A DNA stretch of 64,000 nucleotides from an uncultured Clostridia bacterium (GTDB lineage: Bacteria > Bacillota > Clostridia > Oscillospirales > Acutalibacteraceae): contig CALGUK010000034.1 of the NCBI GenBank assembly GCA_937920235.1, positions 261,626 to 325,625 of the forward strand, written 5' to 3'. The notes under the pieces were generated by a model that saw only the letters and a program-made list of their open reading frames with translations, did no database searches and had not been told where the DNA came from. Made by a program: the position numbers and the translations under genes. This document shows positions 32,393-41,250 of the stretch, piece by piece (position 1 is the first letter of the stretch; each line of letters begins with the position of its first letter).

Positions 32393-34177
32393 TTATTCCT
32401 TTTCTTCCTTAACTGCGATGCCGAGCTCGTCAAGCTGAAGCGTGTCAACAGGTGACGGGCACTCTGTCATAGGCTCGCTTGCGTTCTGAAGCTTCGGGAA
32501 TGCGATTACGTCGCGCAATGACTCTGCACCTATCATCTGCATAACGAGACGGTCAAGACCGATACCCATACCGCCATGGGGGGGAGGACCGAACTTGAAT
32601 GCGTCTGTAAGGAAGCCGAATTTCTCATAAGCCTCTTCGTCGGAAAGTCCGAGAAGAGAGAACATTCTCTTCTGCAGAGCAGGGTCTGTGATACGGATTG
32701 AGCCGGATGACAGCTCAACACCGTTGAGTACAAGGTCATAAGCCTTTGCACGCACCTGAGCCTTGTCTGTTTCGAGATATTCCAAACATTCATCCATGGG
32801 AGCCGTGAAGGGATGGTGCATTGCCACAAAGGTCTGTGCGTCCTCATCCCACTCAAAGAACGGGAACTCTGTAATCCAAAGAAGATTGAATTTGTCATTC
32901 GGAATAATGTCGAGCTTCTTTGCAACTTCCTGACGAAGTGCGCCGAGAACGGAGAGAACGCTGTTTTTCTTGGTATCTGCAACAATGAGAACCACGTCAC
33001 CCGTTTCTGCTCCTGCTTTATTGAGAAGTGCCGTCATCTCATCTTCCGTAAGGAATTTTGCAAAGGATGAGGCAAGTCCGTCGGGCATAAGACGGGCAAA
33101 AGCAAGTCCCTTTGCACCGATACCGCGTACAAACTCGGTGAGCTTGTCGATTTCTTTTCTTGTAAGAGTATTGACAGCATTTTTAGCCGTGATACAGTAA
33201 ACCGCACCGCCTGCATTAAGCGCTGATGTGAACACTCCGAAGCCGCAGTCCTTAACCGTGTCACCCAAGTCACAAAGCTCCATTCCGTAGCGTGTGTCAG
33301 GCTTGTCCGAACCGAAACGCTCCATAGCTTCTTTATATGTGAGTCTCGGGAGAGGAAGCTGAATGTCAACGCCCAGCGCCTCTTTGAACACTCTCTGAAT
33401 GTAGCCTTCACCCATATTCATAACGTCGTCAACATCAACAAATGACATCTCAAGGTCAATCTGTGTGAATTCGGGCTGACGGTCTGCACGGAGGTCTTCG
33501 TCACGGAAGCATCTTGCAATCTGCATATATCTGTCAAAGCCCGCAACCATTGAAAGCTGTTTGTAAAGCTGAGGTGACTGGGGCAGAGCGTAAAAGCTGC
33601 CGTTGTGAATTCTTGACGGAACAAGGAAGTCACGCGCACCCTCGGGAGTTGAGCGGATAAGCATGGGAGTCTCGATTTCGATAAAGCCGTTCTCGTCGAA
33701 GTAATCGCGCGTAATCTTTGCAATCTTGTGGCGGAGAAGGATATTCTTCTGCAAGTCGGGACGGCGAAGGTCGAGATAACGGTATTTAAGACGGGTTACC
33801 TCCGAGGTCTGACAGTTTTCGACAATTTCAAAAGGCGGTGTTTCGCTGACACCTACAATTCTCAGGTCGTTGACCTCAATTTCAATGTCGCCAGTGGGAA
33901 TATCCTTGTTCTTTGAAGAACGCTCACGGACAATACCCTTTGCCATAAGTACATATTCACTTCTGACGGTGAATGCTTTTTCAAAAATTTCTCTGTCGGT
34001 ATTGTCGTCAAAAGCCAGCTGAACAATACCCGTTCTGTCACGCAGGTCAATGAAAATCAAAGCACCGAGGTCGCGGCGACGCTGAACCCAACCTGCAACC
34101 GTAACCTCTTTTCCCGCGAAATCCGCATTAAGCGTTCCGCAGTAGTCAGTTCTTTTTAATCCGTTCATTGTGTCCAT
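32393..34177 (-). CDS. aspS: Aspartyl-tRNA synthetase
   Basis: Charges tRNA-Asp (possibly also tRNA-Asn, if the organism uses the amidotransferase route; that route is not visible here). 594 residues, bacterial class IIb type. N-terminal OB-fold anticodon-binding domain (GWVQRRRDLGALIFIDLRDR), motif 2 region CFRDEDLRADRQPEFTQID, a GAD insertion domain in the middle, and motif 3 GMGIGLDRLVM at the C-terminus. The ATG at 34177 directly follows the hisS stop, with GGAGGT inside the hisS end, so the two synthetases are co-translated. No T-box leader is visible. Confidence 0.97.
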   Translation of the reverse strand: MDTMNGLKRTDYCGTLNADFAGKEVTVAGWVQRRRDLGALIFIDLRDRTGIVQLAFDDNTDREIFEKAFTVRSEYVLMAKGIVRERSSKNKDIPTGDIEIEVNDLRIVGVSETPPFEIVENCQTSEVTRLKYRYLDLRRPDLQKNILLRHKIAKITRDYFDENGFIEIETPMLIRSTPEGARDFLVPSRIHNGSFYALPQSPQLYKQLSMVAGFDRYMQIARCFRDEDLRADRQPEFTQIDLEMSFVDVDDVMNMGEGYIQRVFKEALGVDIQLPLPRLTYKEAMERFGSDKPDTRYGMELCDLGDTVKDCGFGVFTSALNAGGAVYCITAKNAVNTLTRKEIDKLTEFVRGIGAKGLAFARLMPDGLASSFAKFLTEDEMTALLNKAGAETGDVVLIVADTKKNSVLSVLGALRQEVAKKLDIIPNDKFNLLWITEFPFFEWDEDAQTFVAMHHPFTAPMDECLEYLETDKAQVRAKAYDLVLNGVELSSGSIRITDPALQKRMFSLLGLSDEEAYEKFGFLTDAFKFGPPPHGGMGIGLDRLVMQMIGAESLRDVIAFPKLQNASEPMTECPSPVDTLQLDELGIAVKEEKE

Positions 34178-35521
34178 TTATTCATTACCTCCAAGGAGAG
34201 CTGATAAATCAATCCCGTCAACGCCCAGCGGCTCAAAGCCCGATAAAGCGTCTTTAATGACGATGGACTGGAAATTTTCAGTAAACTCATCAAGAGTCAT
34301 CTCTGTTTCATTACCCGTCTCCATATTTTTAAGTCTTATATTTCCCGTTTCAAGCTCGGTATCACCGAGAACAAGGGTGTATGCCGCACCGATTTTGTTT
34401 GCATATTTCATCTGCGGCTTAAGACCTCTGCCGACGGTGTCAAACTGCACACACATTCCCTCGTTGCGAAGCTCTGTTGCAACGGCGGCTGCCTTGATAT
34501 TAGCATTTTCGCCCATACTTACAATGTAAAGGTCGCATTTCTGAGGCTCGGGGAAGGGTGTGTTCTGTGCCTCCATAAGAAGCAGAAGCCTTTCAAGTCC
34601 CATTCCGAAGCCGCATGCGGGAAGCGGATTTCCGCCCATTTCAGCGATCAGGCCGTCATAACGTCCTCCTCCGCAAACAGTACCCTGAGCGCCGATTTCC
34701 TTTGATACAAATTCAAAAACGGTTCTTGTGTAATAGTCAAGTCCGCGGACAATCTGCGGATTTACCGTATATTCAATATCCATTGCGTCAAGATATTTTT
34801 TTACGCTTTCAAAATGCTCTCTGCAGTCGTCACAGAGAAATTCAATGACCGTCGGAGCCTTCTCGGCAATGGCTGAGCATACGGGACTCTTGCAGTCGAG
34901 TATTCTCATAGGGTTACGGTCAAGACGGCCGAGGCAGGTTTCACAAAGGTCACCCTTATACTGTTCAAAATATTCCTTGAGTGCCTTGTGATAGTGCTTT
35001 CTGCACTCGGGACATCCGATTGAGTTTATCTCAAGAGCAAGATTTTCTATTCCGAGATGGTTAAAAATCTCGTTTGCGAGCGAAATAACTTCCGCATCTG
35101 CCGCAGGAGAGCCTGCACCGAAGCATTCAACACCGAACTGATGAAATTCACGGAGTCTGCCTGCCTGGGGCTTTTCATATCTGTAGCAAGAGGTGAGATA
35201 GTAGATTTTCTGAGGAAGTCCCTCGTTGAAAAGACCGTGCTCAAGGAAGGAGCGTACCGCACCTGCAGTACCCTCGGGACGCAGAGTTATGCTTCTGCCG
35301 CCCTTATCCTCAAAGGAATACATCTCCTTCTGAACAACGTCGGTGGTTTCACCCACACCGCGTTGGAAAAGCTCGGTGTGTTCAAAAACGGGAGTACGCA
35401 TTTCGCGAAAACCGAAGTTCGCGGCAGTTTCTTTCACCGCCGATTCCACATATTGAATTTTGTAGCTTTCCTTAGGGAGCGTGTCCTGCGTTCCCTTGAC
35501 AGCGTTAGTAATCAATGCCAT
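34178..35521 (-). CDS. hisS: Histidyl-tRNA synthetase
   Basis: Charges tRNA-His. 447 residues, class IIa. Starts with the usual AVKGTQDTLPKES, motif 2 TLRPEGTAGAVR, the histidine-specific signatures GLDYYTRTVFE and CGGGRYDGL, motif 3 GFGMGLERLLLLM and a C-terminal anticodon-binding domain. An extended Cys-containing insertion (CPECRKHYH and CETCLG) is present in the middle, as in many Firmicutes HisS. GGAAGGAAAAA precedes the ATG. Confidence 0.97.
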   Translation of the reverse strand: MALITNAVKGTQDTLPKESYKIQYVESAVKETAANFGFREMRTPVFEHTELFQRGVGETTDVVQKEMYSFEDKGGRSITLRPEGTAGAVRSFLEHGLFNEGLPQKIYYLTSCYRYEKPQAGRLREFHQFGVECFGAGSPAADAEVISLANEIFNHLGIENLALEINSIGCPECRKHYHKALKEYFEQYKGDLCETCLGRLDRNPMRILDCKSPVCSAIAEKAPTVIEFLCDDCREHFESVKKYLDAMDIEYTVNPQIVRGLDYYTRTVFEFVSKEIGAQGTVCGGGRYDGLIAEMGGNPLPACGFGMGLERLLLLMEAQNTPFPEPQKCDLYIVSMGENANIKAAAVATELRNEGMCVQFDTVGRGLKPQMKYANKIGAAYTLVLGDTELETGNIRLKNMETGNETEMTLDEFTENFQSIVIKDALSGFEPLGVDGIDLSALLGGNE

Positions 35522-35585
35522 AAGTATTTTTCCTTCCGGGCGAAGAGCACGTCCGACCGTGTTCCGCCGTTCATAATATGTTTTT

Positions 35586-35618
35586 GCCTCCCCGAAAAAG
35601 CAGGGAGGCGTTGTTTTT
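35586..35618 (+). terminator. Terminator-like hairpin oriented against the flanking genes
   Basis: GCCTCCC and GGGAGGC (10-base loop) are followed on the plus strand by GTTGTTTTTT. On the minus strand, where mgsA and hisS are encoded, the stem is followed by A residues, so it would not terminate them. It may block antisense transcription, or only shape the mgsA-hisS mRNA. Confidence 0.4.
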
Positions 35619-35621
35619 TAT

Positions 35622-36023
35622 TTATTTGGGATTGACAATGTCTCTCCAATCAAGGTCACCGCGCTCAAGTGCGTGGATAAGAGCCTCCGCCGTTGCGATA
35701 TTCGTTGCAACGGGGACGTTATGAACGTCGCAAAGCCGCAACAGAGTGTTGTCCTTCGGCTCATGAGGCTTTGGGTTCAGCGGATCGCGGAACATAAGGA
35801 GTAAGTCGATTTCATTGCACGCAATTCTCGAGCTGATTTGCTGGTCACCGCCCTGTGAACCGCTTAAAAACTGTGTGATCTTAAGTCCTGTTGCCTCCGA
35901 GACCAATTTGCCCGTAGTACCCGTTGCACAAAGGTTGTGCCGTGACAGGATTCCGCAATAAGCTATACAAAACTGTGTCATAAGTTCCTTTTTTGAGTCG
36001 TGTGCCATAAGTGCTATGTTCAT
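35622..36023 (-). CDS. mgsA: Methylglyoxal synthase
   Basis: Converts dihydroxyacetone phosphate to methylglyoxal and phosphate, a bypass that relieves sugar-phosphate build-up. 133 residues, normal length. MALMAHDSKK-like N-terminus, the phosphate-binding TGTTGKL, the GSQGGDQQ loop and the LLLMFRDPLNPKPHEPD-like segment with the catalytic Asp are all present. It stands upstream of hisS on the same strand, 100 bases apart. Confidence 0.95.
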   Translation of the reverse strand: MNIALMAHDSKKELMTQFCIAYCGILSRHNLCATGTTGKLVSEATGLKITQFLSGSQGGDQQISSRIACNEIDLLLMFRDPLNPKPHEPKDNTLLRLCDVHNVPVATNIATAEALIHALERGDLDWRDIVNPK

Positions 36024-36134
36024 ACTTAACCCCTTCTTTCATAAAATATTTTCCTATTCATCCTTGGATTACATTATACTGCAAGCCAACATACAGATAT
36101 AATACCAAAAAAATGTGCGTTTTTCAATATTTTT

Positions 36135-36866
36135 TTACAAATTCAGCGGTATTTCTTTACCCGAAATTCTGCCGGCTATGTTATGAAATGCCCTTCCGGT
36201 ACGGCTTTTGGCAGAAATGTCTGTTTTAGCAACTGAGGACTGTGTCAGCTTCTTGTCCTCGGGAACAATTCCGAGAAGCCGTATGTAAGTTGTGTCAATC
36301 ACTCTGTCGGGAGTCAGCATTTTTCCCAGAAGCACGGCTTTTTTGTCAAAACGGTTAATGATAAGGCGGATTTTTTTGTCGGGAATACCTGCGTTCACAA
36401 GCAGAGTTCCTGCAAAGTAAGCACTTCTCGCACTGACAGAGTCGGAGGTGGCAACAACGATGCACTCGTCCGCACATAAAGCATAAATCAGCGGTAATTC
36501 GCCGATTCCCGCAGGACTGTCAATGAAGATATAGTCGTAATCGTCACGGTAGAGAGCAAGGAGAGCCGAAAATGCTTCGCGGTCAAGCTCCGTCGGTTTT
36601 TCAAGAGGTGCGGGGAGAAGCTGAAGACTGTCGTTGTAAAAAAGTCTTGCCTTGTCCTTGTCGCAACGGTGTAAAAGCACATCGGACCAATCGTAAAGCA
36701 GCATTTCGTCAATGCCGAGCAGCAGGTCAAGGCTGCGCAGAGAGATGTCGCCGTCAACAAGCAGAACTTTTTTGCCCTGCTCGCACAGAGCCGTTGCGGT
36801 ATTTACGCAGAACGTGGATTTTCCTACTCCGCCCTTACCCGATAAAACCGTAATAATTTTTGCCAT
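36135..36866 (-). CDS. MinD-like P-loop ATPase
   Basis: 243 residues of the ParA/MinD family. Deviant Walker A GKGGVGKST at residues 10-18 with the signature lysine, LLVDGDISLRSLDLLLG (A' motif), IFIDSPAGIG (Walker B). No MinC or MinE is nearby, and the C-terminus (GKEIPLNL) does not show the basic amphipathic membrane-targeting helix of classical MinD, so it may be a MinD-like protein with another cargo. Single gene, upstream AT-rich region, transcribed divergently from spoIIE. Confidence 0.8.
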   Translation of the reverse strand: MAKIITVLSGKGGVGKSTFCVNTATALCEQGKKVLLVDGDISLRSLDLLLGIDEMLLYDWSDVLLHRCDKDKARLFYNDSLQLLPAPLEKPTELDREAFSALLALYRDDYDYIFIDSPAGIGELPLIYALCADECIVVATSDSVSARSAYFAGTLLVNAGIPDKKIRLIINRFDKKAVLLGKMLTPDRVIDTTYIRLLGIVPEDKKLTQSSVAKTDISAKSRTGRAFHNIAGRISGKEIPLNL

Positions 36867-37033
36867 AATCTCGCCTCATTTCTTTGTATATTTTACCACA
36901 ATATCCGCTGTTTTAAAAGGATATTTGAGAAAAAAATCAGGATATTACACATATCTTTCTTTTTCCCTTTGAAAAGGGCAAAACTTCCTGAAAACGCAGA
37001 CATTTTGCGTCATAAAAATTTCAAGGACAAGCA

Positions 37034-37039
37034 TATAAT
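37034..37039 (+). promoter_or_regulatory. Candidate -10 box of spoIIE
   Basis: TATAAT 31 bases before the spoIIE start. No -35 lies at 17 bases; a TTGCGT sits 23 bases upstream. In Bacillus subtilis the spoIIE promoter also has an over-long spacer and depends on Spo0A. No clear Spo0A box was recognised here. Confidence 0.4.
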
Positions 37040-37069
37040 CGAAGAAGAAATCGGAAAGCAGGTGAGAAA

Positions 37070-39379
37070 ATGACAAACAGAGAGTTCGGCGGAGAAAATG
37101 TTGAGGGCAGAATTGAACTGTCCGAGCTGGGAAAAACCGCACTTATCCGTTCAGGATATTTTGCCTGTGCATTTCTTGTATCATCTGTATCCGAAAACCG
37201 ATATTTTTCGCCTCTGGGAATTGCATTTTCAGCTGCGGCGGACAGACAAAACACGCTCTTTTCCTGCCTCGGAGCAATGGCAGGGTATATCGTTTCGGAG
37301 GATTATGTAAGCGCATTCAGATATGTTATGGCGCTGATACTTGTATATATTCTCAAGGTATATGTCAACACATTCAAAAAACTTGAAAAAAAGAATTTTG
37401 TTCCGGGAATTATAGCTCTTTTTTCGTCGCTGTCAACGGGAATAGTATCAATGATTACCGAGCCGTTTACGGTACAGCTCCTGTTTCTTGTGATTTCGGA
37501 ATCGCTGTCATCCTTCGGCAGTGCGTATGTTTTTGCCGTGGGCTTCAAAGCGGGAGAAAAGCTGCGCGGAGACGAGCGCATAACCTCAAAGGAGATTACT
37601 TCGCTGGTCACGGCACTGCTGCTGGCGGTCCTCTCGTTATCGGAGCTCTCGCTTTTCGGTGTGACGCTCTCGGGAATACTCTGTTCCTATGCGGTTCTGA
37701 CGGGAGCGTATCTCTTTAATGAGCAGGGCGGTGCGCTTATGGGCACGGCGGCTGCTCTCGGGTTTACTCTGACAGGTGGCGGTACGCCTGCAGTGTTCTG
37801 TTATTCGGGAGCAGGACTTTTCACGGGACTGTTTTCATATTCGGGACGGTTTCTGTGTGCTTTCGCGTATGTTTTTTCATACGGAGCGCTGTATGTTTTT
37901 TCGGGCGGAGGAGAAAATCTGCTGCCGCTTGCGGAGACAACCTTTGCAACCGTGCTGTTTGTGCTTACTCCGCAGAGGCTTCTGTTCAGAATAAAGATGA
38001 AATTTTCACAGATGTCGTCAGCCGACGGCAGAGAGGTCAGAGAGATGCTCGTAAGTCGGATACGCACCGTGAGTAATGCGGTGACGGACGTGGCGGATAC
38101 GGTTGAAAGGGTTTCAAAGGCGTTGGACGGAAAAACGCTTCCCGACTCGGCGGCGGTATATCTCAAGGTACGCGACAACGTGTGTGAAAAATGTGCAAGC
38201 TTCGGAAAATGCTGGAAGGTGTCACTTTCCGTCACACTTGAGGATTTTGATGCAATTCTCGACGAAATCCGTCGTACAGGCAGTGTGGTGCCGTCAACCG
38301 CCCCCATTTCGCTGAGGAGCAGATGCATCAGAATAATGTCGGTCTGCGACAGCTTTAATAAAAATTACGTTTCATACTCGGCGCATCTCGGCGCAGAGGG
38401 GAGAATTAACGAGATGAGAAAAATTACTGCGGATCAGTTTGATACGGTCAGAGAAATGCTCGACGACCTGGTGGACGGCTTCTGCAACGGGGCAACACCT
38501 CTTGCGGAAAAGTCGGATGCACTCAGAAACAGCCTTGAGGATATCGGTGTCACAGCCTTTGTCAACTGTTATGAGGACGAAAATATGAATACAATCATAA
38601 ACCTCAGCGTTCCCGGAGACTGCCGTGCCGGTACGGAAGAAATCCGCGGATGCATTGAAAAGTCAACAGGGAGGGAGTTTCCGCTTCCTGCGGTCATTCC
38701 GGGCAATGACGAAAGGATGATGCTTTTCTGGGAAAAAACCGTTTTGTCGGCAGAATGTGTTTATCATCAGATTTCGGGCAGCGGTGAGGAGACATGCGGA
38801 GATAATTTTGATTTCTTCTTTGACGGGAGAGGCAATTTCATAGCGGTTCTCAGCGACGGAATGGGAACGGGTGAGCGAGCTGCGATCGACTCAGCTATGG
38901 CGGCTTCTCTCTTTTCAAGGCTGATAATTTCGGGATTTTCCTTTCCCTGTGCATTACGGCTTGTGAATTCGGCAATGCTTGTCAAGGGTACGGATGAGTC
39001 CCTGGCAACTCTTGACATTGTCAGAATAAATCTCTACAACGGAAAGACCTCGGTTTATAAGGCAGGAGCCACCGTATCGCTTCTTCTCAGACGGGGAAAG
39101 GTTACGGAAATAAAAAAATCCGCCATGCCGATAGGTATTCTCAGACAGGCGGAATTCGGCACCGTCAGGGGAACTCTCAGGGACGGTGATGTGTTGATAA
39201 TTATGTCAGACGGTGCGGCGGATAAGGGCATAAACGAGATAAAGGAATATGTGGTATCACACGGCTTTTCCTATGACCTGCCCGAGAAGCTCTGCACTCT
39301 GGCAAGAGGAAAAAACAACAGCCGCAGCGATGACATCACCGTGGCTGTTATAAAAATCGGACTTAACAATGATGACTAA
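37070..39379 (+). CDS. spoIIE: Stage II sporulation protein E (SpoIIE)
   Basis: Membrane-bound PP2C-type phosphatase that dephosphorylates SpoIIAA and so activates sigma-F in the forespore. 769 residues. About ten transmembrane helices fill residues 25-310. A central regulatory region with a CEKCASFGKCW motif follows, then the PP2C domain from about residue 560 (ETCGDNFDFFFDG, VLSDGMGTGERA, LATLDIVRINL, VLIIMSDGAADKG, SRSDDITVAVIKI). Ribosome-binding site AGGTGAGAAA before ATG. Its TAA overlaps the stop of the convergent gene by 4 bases. Together with yabP/yabQ it marks an endospore former. Confidence 0.95.
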   Translation: MTNREFGGENVEGRIELSELGKTALIRSGYFACAFLVSSVSENRYFSPLGIAFSAAADRQNTLFSCLGAMAGYIVSEDYVSAFRYVMALILVYILKVYVNTFKKLEKKNFVPGIIALFSSLSTGIVSMITEPFTVQLLFLVISESLSSFGSAYVFAVGFKAGEKLRGDERITSKEITSLVTALLLAVLSLSELSLFGVTLSGILCSYAVLTGAYLFNEQGGALMGTAAALGFTLTGGGTPAVFCYSGAGLFTGLFSYSGRFLCAFAYVFSYGALYVFSGGGENLLPLAETTFATVLFVLTPQRLLFRIKMKFSQMSSADGREVREMLVSRIRTVSNAVTDVADTVERVSKALDGKTLPDSAAVYLKVRDNVCEKCASFGKCWKVSLSVTLEDFDAILDEIRRTGSVVPSTAPISLRSRCIRIMSVCDSFNKNYVSYSAHLGAEGRINEMRKITADQFDTVREMLDDLVDGFCNGATPLAEKSDALRNSLEDIGVTAFVNCYEDENMNTIINLSVPGDCRAGTEEIRGCIEKSTGREFPLPAVIPGNDERMMLFWEKTVLSAECVYHQISGSGEETCGDNFDFFFDGRGNFIAVLSDGMGTGERAAIDSAMAASLFSRLIISGFSFPCALRLVNSAMLVKGTDESLATLDIVRINLYNGKTSVYKAGATVSLLLRRGKVTEIKKSAMPIGILRQAEFGTVRGTLRDGDVLIIMSDGAADKGINEIKEYVVSHGFSYDLPEKLCTLARGKNNSRSDDITVAVIKIGLNNDD

Positions 39380-40515
39380 AATTCAAGCCACATTGCAGGG
39401 CGGACGGAACGCTTTTCAAGGGATGCGGCGGCACCGAGCTGAAGTATAAAGCCGTCAACCTTGACAAAGGATGCTGCATACAGCGTTGAGCCGGGAGAAC
39501 GCAACCACCAGCGACAGTAATGAGTGATGCTGTCAATGTCTGTTCCCTGTGCTTCGGCATATTTTGTGGCGATACAGATTCTTTCAACGGTTGAGGGGAA
39601 GTATCTTTTTACCTCGTCGATTGAAAGCAGAAAGATTTTATCCTTCGTGCTGTTTCCGCCGTCCGTTTTATAGTCGGAATTATCCGGATTTTCAAGGGTG
39701 ACGGTTTTTACTGCCGCCCTTTCCTCTTTGCTGAAGGCAGATGAGTAAAAATCGGAGTTGAGCCAGCTTCGGATTTCGCTGGTTTCCCAGGTCACCTGCT
39801 CGGCAGAGTCGTGATAGCTTCTGCAGTCAAGGGCATATCGGCTCACAACGAGTATTCCGCCGTTTTCATCCTTGTCAACAACTCTCCATTCGACTTCCTC
39901 TTTGCCGTTTGAGGTTGAATTGTCCTGCTCGTATTTGCCGTAAAAGATTATGTCGCCCACCTGAGCAACCTCGGGATGATTGCGGATAATATCCTCGGCA
40001 CGACTCTTGCTGTCCTTGAAAAGACGCAGTGATTTAAAGGTTTCATAGGCTTCTTCATAGTTACCCTTTTCAACATCCTTGATCGCACCGCTGTATCTTA
40101 CTGACGGGATAATTACCGTAACGGTCAGCACACCTGCGGCTATAACTGCGGTAATAATCAGAAAGATTTTAAGGATTTTTCCGAGCAGAGATTTATTCCG
40201 AGCTTTTTTTTCGATACGTTTTTTCTCTGCAAGACGCTCACGCTCGAGCATCTGACTTTCGGCTTTTACGCGGTTTTCTTCCGCGCGGACTCTTGCTTCT
40301 TCACGGCGGAGCTTTGCCTCCTCGGCAAGACGGCGCTCATTTTCAAGTCTTACGGCATCCGATGACACCTCACCGCCCGAAGCCTGTGTCGGAGCAGACG
40401 GCTCGGACACCGTGGCGATTGATTTTCTTGTGCCGCAGTATTCGCAGACGGCAAATTTGCCGTTTTCCTCCGTAACGAGTGTGCCGCCGCACATTTCACA
40501 TCTGAGAACTGACAT
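39376..40515 (-). CDS. Zinc-ribbon membrane protein with C-terminal DUF6273-like domain
   Basis: 379 residues: an N-terminal zinc ribbon (CEMC...CEYC), a long Arg/Glu-rich coiled coil (about 55-120), one transmembrane helix (IFLIITAVIAAGVLTVTVI), a short TPR-like segment (DVEKGNYEEAYETFKSL) and a C-terminal domain beginning VGDIIFYGKYEQD and ending WWLRSPGST...RSVRPAMWLEF. That last domain matches the DUF6273 type abundant in gut Clostridia. It is the last gene of the SPFH operon and its stop overlaps spoIIE's. The name DUF6273 is from memory of the pattern. Confidence 0.75.
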   Translation of the reverse strand: MSVLRCEMCGGTLVTEENGKFAVCEYCGTRKSIATVSEPSAPTQASGGEVSSDAVRLENERRLAEEAKLRREEARVRAEENRVKAESQMLERERLAEKKRIEKKARNKSLLGKILKIFLIITAVIAAGVLTVTVIIPSVRYSGAIKDVEKGNYEEAYETFKSLRLFKDSKSRAEDIIRNHPEVAQVGDIIFYGKYEQDNSTSNGKEEVEWRVVDKDENGGILVVSRYALDCRSYHDSAEQVTWETSEIRSWLNSDFYSSAFSKEERAAVKTVTLENPDNSDYKTDGGNSTKDKIFLLSIDEVKRYFPSTVERICIATKYAEAQGTDIDSITHYCRWWLRSPGSTLYAASFVKVDGFILQLGAAASLEKRSVRPAMWLEF

Positions 40516-40527
40516 ATTATCCCCCGG

Positions 40528-41235
40528 TTATTTAAGTGCTTTACATTTGTTGTTTCTGTTGTCTATAAGGGCGAGAAGCTCCTGCGCCTGATTCTCGGCA
40601 ATGCTGTTGTCACCGCTTCTGACAGCCGTTTCAAATATCTTGAATTCGTATGCTATTCTGCCCTCGATTTCGGCAAGCGAGTCGTTGCTCACGGGGTCGG
40701 AATACCGAACAGCCTCATACACTTTGTTGACGGTATCACGGATTTCGGGTGTTGCTGCTCTCGTGATAAGGCTCTGTGCATCAACGGTGAGATTTTTCAT
40801 AAATGAGGTTTGCTCTGCGATTTTTTTCTCAACTGAGGAGGCGATGTCTCCTGCTGATTTTGCCTTGATGCAGGCAATGGCGACAAATGCCGCACAAGCG
40901 AGACAGATAAGAGCACTTATCCACGACGGTGCTGTGGGGATTGCCATAAATACCGAGCCTGCAACGGCACTGACGATAAGCCCGATGAAGCTTGTTCTGA
41001 GCAGAGGAAGATTGAAGAAAACCTTGTCGGCAGAGTCATCGTTGAGGCTTATAAACGTACATACAAGCTGAGCGATAAAGCCCAGAGTGGTGAGAACGTA
41101 TCCTATCCAGAAGGTTTGGGTGAATTTTGATTCCCCGTTTATTTCAGACGGAGTGACGAATACGATTACATTGAACAAAATCAGAAGAATTGCCCAGACA
41201 ACCGCATATAATTTGACGTTTTTACTGATTTTCAT
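40528..41235 (-). CDS. Membrane protein of unknown function in SPFH operon
   Basis: 235 residues. Four hydrophobic helices in the first 130 residues (VWAILLILFNVIVFV, IGYVLTTLGFIAQLVC, LIVSAVAGSVFMAIP, ALICLACAAFVAIAC) and a cytoplasmic helical half with conserved-looking DPVSNDSLAEIEGRI and a C-terminal coiled region. GGAGGTAACGGAA ribosome-binding site. Its place between an SPFH/zinc-ribbon protein and a zinc-ribbon membrane protein resembles the Bacillus ydjG-ydjH-ydjI group, in which YdjH is also a membrane protein. Individual function unknown. Confidence 0.7.
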   Translation of the reverse strand: MKISKNVKLYAVVWAILLILFNVIVFVTPSEINGESKFTQTFWIGYVLTTLGFIAQLVCTFISLNDDSADKVFFNLPLLRTSFIGLIVSAVAGSVFMAIPTAPSWISALICLACAAFVAIACIKAKSAGDIASSVEKKIAEQTSFMKNLTVDAQSLITRAATPEIRDTVNKVYEAVRYSDPVSNDSLAEIEGRIAYEFKIFETAVRSGDNSIAENQAQELLALIDNRNNKCKALK

Positions 41236-41250
41236 TTCCGTTACCTCCGA

